Assembly (NCBI GenBank): GCA_900769115.1
Contig: CAAGFJ010000058.1
Location: forward strand, 1 to 12,662
Length of the DNA stretch: 12,662 nucleotides
Direction: 5' to 3'
Source: Lachnospiraceae bacterium
GTDB lineage: Bacteria; Bacillota; Clostridia; Lachnospirales; Lachnospiraceae
Part shown: one piece after another, positions 1 through 6,052 of the stretch
Layout of the letters: the number at the start of each line of letters is the position of its first letter
Numbering within the stretch: position 1 is the stretch's first letter
Program-made: the position numbers and the translations under genes
The notes under the pieces: model-generated
The model's database searches: none
Told to the model about the DNA's origin: nothing
Seen by the model: only the letters and a program-made list of their open reading frames with translations

Positions 1-40
1 AATCCATATCCGTTTTTTATGTGAGTTAGCATATTATTAC

Positions 41-152
41 GAGCATTAGTGTCTGCTGCGTGCGAGCCCGTAACGCAAGTGTGCCTGCGGCAACATGACA
101 CCCCCCAAAGCCGGGCTCATACACTCCTGACATGCGCGTCCGTCACTTACGC
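41..152. repeat. GC-rich dyad-rich intergenic block, possible dispersed repeat
   Basis: This non-coding block is visibly richer in G and C than the AT-rich DNA on either side. It carries nested inverted repeats: AGTGT (48-52) with ACACT (121-125), GAGCCCG (64-70) with CGGGCTC (112-118), and a small TGCC/GGCA hairpin (82-92) inside. AAGTG (77-81) can also pair with CACTT (144-148). No convincing ORF fills it and no T-tract follows, so it is not a classical terminator. It could be a dispersed palindromic intergenic repeat, a structured RNA, or the tail of an upstream untranslated region. The family is not identified. Confidence 0.4.
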
Positions 153-173
153 TGTGCAAGGGTGAAAGGTGTA

Positions 174-202
174 TTGAAAAAAGTGAAGCGTTCGTATATA
201 AT
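174..202 (+). promoter_or_regulatory. sigma-A-type promoter of the 139-aa gene
   Basis: The -35 box TTGAAA (174-179) and the -10 box TATAAT (197-202) are separated by exactly 17 bp. A start point near 209 would leave a leader of about 25 nt before the ATG at 235. Near-consensus boxes suggest fairly strong, constitutive transcription. Confidence 0.8.
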
Positions 203-234
203 AGGGCATGAGATGAAGAGAAAGAGGTGCTCGT

Positions 235-654
235 ATGAAGAGGCGGTTATGGCTTAGACAATATGTAATATATTTGTTATTGGCTGTTATGTTAGTGACT
301 GCTAGTGGGCTTGGTCTGGATGAAAAGCGCCAGGTCTTTTGGTCGTATAGCCATCAGACCGAGAGTACCTTATCGAAGCAGATGTTTACAGTAAGTAACG
401 ATCTGCATACCTTTGAACTGCGGGAGGACACGTCGAAGCTGGCAACAATTCGCAGTATGAAGGAGAAAAACTCGAACAACATAGATCGTAGCAACTTATT
501 ATTATTGCTGTTTAGTGTGATATTTGCCGGCAGTTATCGATTACTGCATCAATTCTGTATGTGGTGTGCCGGGTATGCAGTAGAGGAGCGGATGCATGTC
601 ATCCGGTTTATACATGACATGGATGGAAGGAAACGGAATACGATCAGCCGGTGA
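235..654 (+). CDS. hypothetical two-TM membrane protein, 139 aa
   Basis: The function is not recognised. The ATG follows GAGGTG (224-229) at 5 nt spacing, downstream of a consensus promoter, so the start is well supported. The protein has an N-terminal basic stretch and a hydrophobic segment at about residues 10-28 (signal anchor or uncleaved signal). A polar, Ser/Thr-rich middle of about 55 residues follows (about 30-85, with a WSYSHQTES motif), then a second hydrophobic segment at about 87-107. The tail is short and charged and ends in an IHDMDGRKR motif. With both ends basic, the middle part probably lies outside the membrane. It precedes two tiny membrane-protein genes in the same direction, but no shared operon is proven. 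Real coding is supported by promoter, RBS and an uninterrupted frame; the role is unknown. Confidence 0.75.
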   Translation: MKRRLWLRQYVIYLLLAVMLVTASGLGLDEKRQVFWSYSHQTESTLSKQMFTVSNDLHTFELREDTSKLATIRSMKEKNSNNIDRSNLLLLLFSVIFAGSYRLLHQFCMWCAGYAVEERMHVIRFIHDMDGRKRNTISR

Positions 655-712
655 AAGATGAGCTGGTAAGACAGATCGTAACAATCGAATAATGAAACAG
701 TCATCTTTCATT
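653..712 (+). other. alternative hairpins after the 139-aa gene
   Basis: GAAAGATGA (653-661, overlapping the stop codon) can pair with TCATCTTTC (701-709). Alternatively AATGAAA (691-697) can pair with TTTCATT (706-712) in a compact hairpin with an 8-nt loop. The two are mutually exclusive. Only a poor T-rich stretch follows (GGCTCTTT), so this is at best a weak terminator or an mRNA-processing or stability hairpin between the 139-aa gene and the small genes. Confidence 0.3.
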
Positions 713-759
713 GGCTCTTTGGAGAATACATAGAATTGATCGAAAAGGAGTTATGAATT

Positions 760-906
760 ATGAGTGATATATTAGGATGGCTTGTTGTTATTATTGGTGG
801 AGGTTTCAGTCTGGTTGTATGTTTGTATATGGTAGTTTCGTTGATTGCCATGGTAGTGTTTAAAGTCTACCGTAAGGTACGCTTTCATGCGTCTTTATAT
901 GATTAA
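760..906 (+). CDS. small membrane protein, 48 aa
   Basis: This short ORF opens with ATG at 760, 9 nt after AAAAGGAG (743-750), and ends with TAA at 904-906. Another ATG at 753 is out of frame and stops after four codons. The 48-residue product is almost entirely one hydrophobic span (about residues 5-34: a Gly-rich GGG turn at 13-15 and many Val/Leu/Ile), followed by a strongly basic tail (KVYRKVRFH, residues 35-43). That pattern predicts an N-out/C-in single-pass membrane miniprotein. It lies 18 nt before a second tiny ORF, so the two are probably co-translated. The function is unknown; toxin-like, regulatory or complex-subunit roles are all possible. Confidence 0.6.
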   Translation: MSDILGWLVVIIGGGFSLVVCLYMVVSLIAMVVFKVYRKVRFHASLYD

Positions 907-924
907 TATAAGGAGGCAGGGAAG

Positions 925-1047
925 ATGGATATACTAGTAATTATTATGGGTGTGATTGCTGTCGTCGTTGGTGTTGCCGGATTTATCAGTGAACATGGCG
1001 GTACGAATGCGGAGCAGAATGAAGATGTAACAGACAAAGCAAAATAA
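925..1047 (+). CDS. small membrane protein, 40 aa
   Basis: ATG at 925 follows a perfect AGGAGG (911-916) at 8 nt, and the frame closes with TAA at 1045-1047. The 40-residue product has a single hydrophobic helix (about residues 3-21, Val/Ile/Gly-rich) and a hydrophilic, mostly acidic and Asn-rich tail (EHGGTNAEQNEDVTDKAK). The charge pattern is opposite to the basic tail of the 48-aa neighbour upstream, which would allow the pair to interact. A strong terminator follows 17 nt later and closes the unit. No family is recognised. The near-ideal RBS and terminator context are the main support for it being real. Confidence 0.6.
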   Translation: MDILVIIMGVIAVVVGVAGFISEHGGTNAEQNEDVTDKAK

Positions 1048-1063
1048 TAACAAGTAATAATTT

Positions 1064-1105
1064 GCAGGGTTTTGTGCAAGAAAGCAGGAAACCCTGCTAT
1101 TTTTA
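1064..1105 (+). terminator. intrinsic terminator after the small-protein genes
   Basis: GCAGGGTTT (1064-1072) pairs perfectly with AAACCCTGC (1089-1097), with a 16-nt loop, followed by TATTTTTA. It ends the unit containing the 40-aa protein and insulates the downstream two-component operon. Confidence 0.85.
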
Positions 1106-1161
1106 CTTTGTTAGTAAATTTGTTCGGGCAACATGTTTTGGCATTCATTGAATTTAGAAAA

Positions 1162-1216
1162 TTAAGGAAAATTTAAGAAAATTCTTATAGTTTTTTTAAA
1201 CGGATGCGATTATAGT
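1162..1216 (+). promoter_or_regulatory. tandem response-regulator boxes and promoter of the two-component/yfhO operon
   Basis: Four related hexamers lie in tandem: TTAAGG (1162-1167), TTAAGA (1173-1178), TTATAG (1185-1190) and TTAAAC (1196-1201). Their spacing is 11, 12 and 11 bp, about one helical turn. A -10-like TATAGT (1211-1216) follows 9 bp after the last repeat, and there is no good -35 box. This resembles the architecture of Pho-box promoters, where OmpR/PhoB-family dimers bind direct repeats and replace the -35 contact. A partly overlapping palindrome, TAAGAA-AA-TTCTTA (1174-1187), is also present. The likely binder is the response regulator encoded next, acting as autoactivator; this is inference. 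Confidence 0.5.
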
Positions 1217-1255
1217 AGACCATGTCAACGAGAAATGAGGAAAGGATCAGATGAG

Positions 1256-1954
1256 ATGGAAACCATATTAGTTGTAGATGATAACAAGGATATTGTATTT
1301 TCTTTAAGCGAATTATTAAAGTACGAAGGCTATACCATTGAGAAGGCCTACGATGGTATGGAAGCATTAGATGTTCTGGAAAGAAAACAGATTGATCTGA
1401 TCCTGCTGGATGTTATGATGCCACGGCTAAATGGACTCTCTACCTTAATGAAGATCCGCGAGACGAAACAGATTCCGGTTATTATTTTATCAGCCAAGAC
1501 AGAAGAAAGTGATAAAGTATCGGGTCTTATTATGGGGGCTGATGATTATATCAGTAAACCGTATAATCCGGGAGAACTGATCGCCAGAGTGAAGGCACAG
1601 CTTCGACGTTACAAGATGTGGAGTGGTGGTGTACCGAGAGAAAATGAGGATCTGATCGTCAATGGTGGTCTGGTATTAGACCGTAAGCAGAGAATTGCGA
1701 TTGCAGAAGGAACGCAGGTGCGGCTGACGGCAAAAGAGTACAGCATTTTAGAATTATTGATGGAACATATAGGGCAGGTTTTTTCTGCAGAGCAGATCTA
1801 TGAACGGGTGTGGAAGGAAGATGCGAATTACAGTGTAGAGAACACGGTTATGGTACATATCCGGCACATTCGGGAAAAGATTGAGATTGATACAAAGAAT
1901 CCAAGATATGTAAAGGTGGTGTGGGGCATTGGCTACAAAATGGAAAAACAATAA
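1256..1954 (+). CDS. OmpR/VanR-family response regulator
   Basis: DNA-binding response regulator of 232 aa. The N-terminal receiver domain (about 1-118) has the acidic pair D8/D9, phospho-acceptor D52 in LILLDVMMP, the conserved Ser79 in VIILSAK and Lys101 in SKPY. The C-terminal winged helix (about 130-232) has RLTAKEYSILELL, the YSVENTVMVHIRHIREKI recognition region and the VWGIGYK end typical of OmpR/PhoB proteins. An in-frame ATG at 1235 exists, but the ATG at 1256 has AGGAAAGGA (1239-1247) at good spacing and gives the family-typical METILVVDD start, so it is preferred. The histidine kinase begins 7 nt after the stop, giving one operon. Upstream tandem repeats suggest autoregulation. The regulon beyond the operon is not visible; closest overall resemblance is to VanR-like regulators, with no evidence of vancomycin resistance genes here. 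Confidence 0.95.
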   Translation: METILVVDDNKDIVFSLSELLKYEGYTIEKAYDGMEALDVLERKQIDLILLDVMMPRLNGLSTLMKIRETKQIPVIILSAKTEESDKVSGLIMGADDYISKPYNPGELIARVKAQLRRYKMWSGGVPRENEDLIVNGGLVLDRKQRIAIAEGTQVRLTAKEYSILELLMEHIGQVFSAEQIYERVWKEDANYSVENTVMVHIRHIREKIEIDTKNPRYVKVVWGIGYKMEKQ

Positions 1955-1961
1955 GAATAGA

Positions 1962-3278
1962 ATGAAAGAATTTCTGAAACATAATTACAAATTATTCATA
2001 GCGGTTGTGCTAATGGTGATAGGAGGCATTTTTTTCTATGCACTGCTAGCATATCATTCCTATTATGTAACAAAAGATGCATGGCTGCTGACGGTTGGTG
2101 GAAATGTTACCTGGCTTTTGGGAGCAGCTTTGTTATGGAGTTGCGTCCTAAGATACAAATTAAAGGATTTTCTACCGGAAGATGAGACATGCTATGAGCA
2201 ATGGAAACAAAGGAAGAAGCAGCATATTCAAAGATTGCAGATCATATCCCTTGTGGAATGGATACTTGCATGTGCTTACCTGTTTCTGTTGACATACGAG
2301 AGACGTTACGGTGGTTATTATTCGGTATCCAATTATGCATCCGGATATGCGATGATCATTACAGTGTTGAACCAGTACATTGCATGCAGATGGGCAATAT
2401 CCCATGAAATGCAGCGCAAGATGGATGACTGTATGCAGTATATGGCAAATGTAAGCAAAGAGCGGATTGATCAGGCGTTAGAGATTGAACGCGAAGGGCT
2501 TAAGAAGGCAATGGAGATAGAACGACAAAGTATGGAAAAAGTGTCACGAAGTGACCAGTTGCGGATTGATCTGATTACCAATGTATCCCATGATCTGAAG
2601 ACACCACTTACGTCTATGGTTGGCTATATGGAGTTGATGCGCAAGGAAGAATTAAATGATACTGTACGTGATTATCTGGATGTGATCACAGATAAGGCGG
2701 CAAAGCTGAAAGAGATGATTGAGAGTCTGTTCTCGCTGGCTAAGGCAAGCAGTGGGAATATAGAATTTCATATGGAGACATTGGAATTGAATCGTTTGGT
2801 AGAGCAAATCTACGGCGATATGGAGGATAAGATTACGGATAGCGGATTAGAGATTGTAACAAGTCTGGCAGAACAGGATACCAGGCTGGTATCAGACAAT
2901 ATGTATCTATACCGGATCTGCCAGAATCTGCTTGAGAATGCATTGAAATATTCTGCAAAAGGAACCCGTGTGTTTGTAAAGACATTCTATCGTTCCGGAA
3001 TTATGGGAGACCAGTTATGTCTGGAAGTGACGAATACGGCGGGATATCCGATGGATTTTCAGAAAGAAGATATAATAGAGCGATTTGCAAGAGCAGATCA
3101 ATCAAGAACAACAGAAGGAAATGGATTAGGACTCGCAATTGTAAGCACATATGTCAATGCGTTAGGCGGTGCGTTTGATATTGATATTGACTGTGATCAG
3201 TTCAAGGCAAAAGTAACATTTCCGATTGTGGAACAAGAGGAGACAGAGACATGCGAAGAAGACGGATTAAGCAAATAA
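1962..3278 (+). CDS. VanS-like membrane sensor histidine kinase
   Basis: Sensor kinase of 438 aa, partner of the preceding regulator. There are four predicted TM segments (about residues 10-32, 39-62, 93-112, 125-145) with only short external loops, then a charged helical linker with repeated EIER motifs (about 150-205). The HisKA H-box is NVSHDLKTPLTS, with phospho-acceptor His210. The ATPase domain has the N-box QNLLENALKYS (Asn326) and the G2 box GNGLGL (386-391). The G1 region is degenerate (VTNTAGY instead of DxGxG), a form that I recall from a subgroup of Clostridia VanS-like kinases. A TTG-started extension from 1929 is possible, but the ATG at 1962 is the likelier start, with weak RBS and translational coupling to the regulator. 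The short loops argue for sensing within or close to the membrane. The 3' end overlaps yfhO by 28 nt. Confidence 0.93.
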   Translation: MKEFLKHNYKLFIAVVLMVIGGIFFYALLAYHSYYVTKDAWLLTVGGNVTWLLGAALLWSCVLRYKLKDFLPEDETCYEQWKQRKKQHIQRLQIISLVEWILACAYLFLLTYERRYGGYYSVSNYASGYAMIITVLNQYIACRWAISHEMQRKMDDCMQYMANVSKERIDQALEIEREGLKKAMEIERQSMEKVSRSDQLRIDLITNVSHDLKTPLTSMVGYMELMRKEELNDTVRDYLDVITDKAAKLKEMIESLFSLAKASSGNIEFHMETLELNRLVEQIYGDMEDKITDSGLEIVTSLAEQDTRLVSDNMYLYRICQNLLENALKYSAKGTRVFVKTFYRSGIMGDQLCLEVTNTAGYPMDFQKEDIIERFARADQSRTTEGNGLGLAIVSTYVNALGGAFDIDIDCDQFKAKVTFPIVEQEETETCEEDGLSK

Positions 3279-5848
3279 TATTATTTATGTTGCTGCATCT
3301 GATTACGCTTTTTATATTGTTATTGCCGTTACAGCAGGGACATTTTTTTGGAACGAACGGAGATTGGTACAGCCAGCATATTGCGATTGCAGACAGCTTA
3401 AGGCAGACGATGATCCGAAGCCGGAGTCTGGTTCCGCAGTTCATCCAATTAGGTGGTGGCAGCAGTATTTATGATTTTGCCTATTATGGTTTGCTGCGCC
3501 CGGATATTCTGATATCGTGCATTTTTCCGAAGGTAGAGATGAAGTATTTTATTGCGGGATATGCGATACTGGGGGTAATGGCGAGTGTTGATCTATGTTA
3601 TATATGGTTAAGAACACAGCATATGCAAAAGCGATTTGCGATTGCAGGCGCAGTACTGCTGGGGGCGGCAACTTGTTTCTTTCAGGCACATCACCAGATT
3701 ATGTTTGTAAACTATATGCCATTTCTTTTTCTCGCATTGATTGGAGTGGACCGCATGCTGGAGAGAAAACGATATGGCATGTTTATCATGGGATTGTTTG
3801 GAATCTATATGCATAGCTTTTACTATGCAATCTCCTGTTTGTTCGTGCTGGCATGTTATTTTTTCTTTAAACTTGGAAAGCAGAAAGAACTGACTTGTAT
3901 GCTTTCAAGGAAACAACGGAAAGAGGCGGCATTATATATTGCGGGTACAATCGGAAAAGTGGCATTGGCAATTGCGGTATCTACCGGCATGGCAATGATA
4001 CTATTACTGCCAATGGGCTTAGATATTCTGTCAACAAAGAAAGATGGAGGAAGTGCAGCAACAGAAGCATTGATGCTGTGGAATCCACAGTTAGAGGGAC
4101 TATTGTATTCGCCATACGGTTGTGGAATGACGATGCTTGCACTGTATAGTCTGGTATGGGGATTGTTTAAAAAAGGAAGAAGATTTCTGTCGGGAATCAT
4201 TTTGTTTGCAATGTTCTGTCCGATTCTTTCCTATGCTTTGAATGGGTTCCTGTATGCCAGAAGTAAGATATTGATTCCGTTTGTCGCTCTAGTCGTGTAT
4301 CTGACCGCAGATATGCTGCAAAGTATCTATCGGCAGGATCGGACGAACCGGATCTGTCCGCTGCTTGTCTGTGTTATATTTGCTTATCTGAATGAGAAAC
4401 GGCAGATCTTAGCATATGCGGATGTGGCAATATTGACAATATGGCTGGTCAGTCAGTATAGGAGATTCCCGGAATGGATCCGGAAAAACATATTCTGGCT
4501 TGTGGCTCTACCACCGGTTGCAGTATCTATATGTATTAGCATGAGCGGATCATATCTGAATGAGTTGTGTAAGAGATGGAAGATAACCACATATGTAGCA
4601 TATTTAGATAATGCAGATGCCAGACAGCGGCATTTTACGGAGAAACAGATTGATGCTGTTGTGAAGGACTCACAATATCGTATGGATGTATTGAGTAATA
4701 ACTTTGTGAATAGTAATCTGTTAGTAAGTGATACATGTGGCAGGACATCTATGTATTCGTCCATCACAAATGCAGATTATGCGGATTTTTATTACAATGC
4801 CATGCATAATCCGATCGGTGTGAATAACCGGGTTGCTTTAACACCAGGTAGTAATCCATGTTTTTCCTATTTTATGGGTACGAGATATGTGATTACGGGG
4901 AAAAATGAAGTGCCGGACGAATATGACACGATCATGACAAATGGTAATTATGTGATTGCTGAGAATCCGGATGTACTTCCAGTCTGTTATGGAGCTACAA
5001 ATATCATGACAGAAAGCACTTATGAGCAACTGCAATTTCCGGAAAATATGGTAGCATTGTGTCAGAATGTTGTGGTAAAGGGAATCGGCAGAACATCCAA
5101 CCAGAGGGAGTCAGATGCACACCGCAAAGCAAAACAGGCAGTGAAGAAAAGAAATGTTAGTAACCTGTTTACGGAAAGATCGCTAAAGGCATTGAAAAAG
5201 ATCGGACATAACGGTAGTGCTACATTAGAGTTTAACAATTCCGTCCGAAGCCGCTTTCTTGTACTATCATTTGATATTGAACGGAACAATGGAAGATCTG
5301 TTTTAATTGATATTAATGGAGTTACCAATAAATTATCTGCAGATGATGCACCATACCCAAATGGCAATGATCATTTTGTGTATGTGTTGCCGATCAAAGA
5401 TGGAACGAAGCAGTTGAAAGTGAAGGCAGGTAAAGGATATTATCAGATCAAGAATATATCAGCGTATTTAGTGGATAAGAGTGCGATTGCCAACAGCAGT
5501 GTTGTTATGCCATCTAACGTGAAACAGAAAGAAGATGGCAGTACAATATTCGACGGTACTATTACAATGAATAAGAGAGGTTATTTTGTCACATCCTATC
5601 CGTACCGGGATGGTTATCATATTGAGGTAGATGGAAGGGCGGTCTATGCAAAGAAAGTAAATCAGACATTTGTGGGAGTGCCTCTTTCAAGTGGAGAACA
5701 TACGATTACGGTCAAATATGTAGCTCCGGGATATTATATGGGATTAACGATTTCTGTTGTAAGCATTATTTTATTTGGTGTCTGGCTGCTTTATGAACAG
5801 GGATATCAATGGGTGCAGAAGAATAAAATGCAGGAAATTAAGGATTGA
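3251..5848 (+). CDS. yfhO: YfhO-family polytopic membrane protein (probable GT-C type glycosyltransferase)
   Basis: An 865-aa protein. A basic N-terminus and first TM (about 7-27) are followed by an external loop with GDWYSQHIA (Asp38), the acidic motif expected in the first loop of GT-C enzymes. Around ten further TM segments run to about residue 436, then a large extracytoplasmic domain (about 437-830), and a last TM (about 833-855) preceded by SGEHTITVKYVAPGYYMG, which matches the characteristic YfhO C-terminal signature. In Bacillus subtilis, YfhO acts with CsbB and GtcA in sugar decoration of lipoteichoic acid; the exact acceptor here is unknown. The ATG at 3251 follows GAGGA and lies inside the kinase gene, so translation is coupled. 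It is the last gene of the two-component operon and so the most direct candidate target of that system. No csbB- or gtcA-like partner is in the window. Confidence 0.85.
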   Translation: MRRRRIKQIILFMLLHLITLFILLLPLQQGHFFGTNGDWYSQHIAIADSLRQTMIRSRSLVPQFIQLGGGSSIYDFAYYGLLRPDILISCIFPKVEMKYFIAGYAILGVMASVDLCYIWLRTQHMQKRFAIAGAVLLGAATCFFQAHHQIMFVNYMPFLFLALIGVDRMLERKRYGMFIMGLFGIYMHSFYYAISCLFVLACYFFFKLGKQKELTCMLSRKQRKEAALYIAGTIGKVALAIAVSTGMAMILLLPMGLDILSTKKDGGSAATEALMLWNPQLEGLLYSPYGCGMTMLALYSLVWGLFKKGRRFLSGIILFAMFCPILSYALNGFLYARSKILIPFVALVVYLTADMLQSIYRQDRTNRICPLLVCVIFAYLNEKRQILAYADVAILTIWLVSQYRRFPEWIRKNIFWLVALPPVAVSICISMSGSYLNELCKRWKITTYVAYLDNADARQRHFTEKQIDAVVKDSQYRMDVLSNNFVNSNLLVSDTCGRTSMYSSITNADYADFYYNAMHNPIGVNNRVALTPGSNPCFSYFMGTRYVITGKNEVPDEYDTIMTNGNYVIAENPDVLPVCYGATNIMTESTYEQLQFPENMVALCQNVVVKGIGRTSNQRESDAHRKAKQAVKKRNVSNLFTERSLKALKKIGHNGSATLEFNNSVRSRFLVLSFDIERNNGRSVLIDINGVTNKLSADDAPYPNGNDHFVYVLPIKDGTKQLKVKAGKGYYQIKNISAYLVDKSAIANSSVVMPSNVKQKEDGSTIFDGTITMNKRGYFVTSYPYRDGYHIEVDGRAVYAKKVNQTFVGVPLSSGEHTITVKYVAPGYYMGLTISVVSIILFGVWLLYEQGYQWVQKNKMQEIKD

Positions 5849-5873
5849 CATTTGGATGAGGATGTGTTAGATT
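5845..5873 (+). promoter_or_regulatory. candidate promoter of the PTS operon
   Basis: A perfect -35 TTGACA (5845-5850) overlaps the yfhO stop codon. The -10-like TAGATT (5868-5873, 4 of 6 matches) follows at 17 bp. A start near 5880 would place the RAT-like hairpin and terminator immediately at the 5' end of the leader, which fits an antitermination-controlled unit. Confidence 0.6.
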
Positions 5874-5887
5874 AAGATTAATGATAC

Positions 5888-5929
5888 GGTATGTAACTTA
5901 TTCGAACGAGTGAGGCATTAACTGTACAT
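5888..5929 (+). promoter_or_regulatory. possible RAT-type antiterminator element
   Basis: ACTT (5896-5899) can pair with GAGT (5908-5911) around an ATTCGAAC loop. ATGTA (5891-5895) can pair with TACAT (5925-5929) below it. The sequence TGTAACTTATTCGAAC followed by GAGTGAGGCAT resembles the ribonucleic antiterminator targets of GlcT/LicT proteins as I remember them, though the internal asymmetry is larger than canonical. The element overlaps the 5' arm of the next terminator (5914-5922), so the two structures exclude each other. A PRD antiterminator gene lies in the same unit. The location fits better than the primary sequence does. Confidence 0.45.
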
Positions 5930-5971
5930 GAATATTTTTAGGATATTTATGTGTGTTAATGCCCTTTTTTT
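5914..5971 (+). terminator. leader terminator/attenuator ahead of the PTS gene
   Basis: GGCATTAAC (5914-5922) pairs with GTTAATGCC (5955-5963). An inner stem, ACATGAATAT (5926-5935) with ATATTTATGT (5943-5952, one G-U), continues the helix to a 7-nt loop. Seven T residues follow (5965-5971). It lies between a promoter and the PTS start codon, so it can act as a conditional attenuator, and it also ends yfhO read-through. Confidence 0.88.
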
Positions 5972-6052
5972 ATCTTTTTATCATTTCAAGGGTTCACCCG
6001 AATAACACGTAATATCCAGGCACACAATATAGAATAGAAAAGGAGAAAGCTT

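Noticed and set aside
46..120. 24-codon minus-strand ORF in the GC-rich block, with AGGAG just upstream of its ATG
   Set aside because: The AGGAG (124-128) is only 3 nt from the ATG, too close for good initiation, and the ORF lies inside the dyad-rich element. More likely chance coding of a repeat.
1256..3278. Possible vancomycin-resistance vanRS
   Set aside because: The pair resembles VanR/VanS only at family level; no vanH, ligase, vanX or related genes are adjacent, and the operon partner is yfhO.
5990..5999. GGGT-TC-ACCC dyad upstream of the PTS start codon
   Set aside because: Stem of four pairs with a two-base loop cannot form a stable hairpin, and no T-tract follows.
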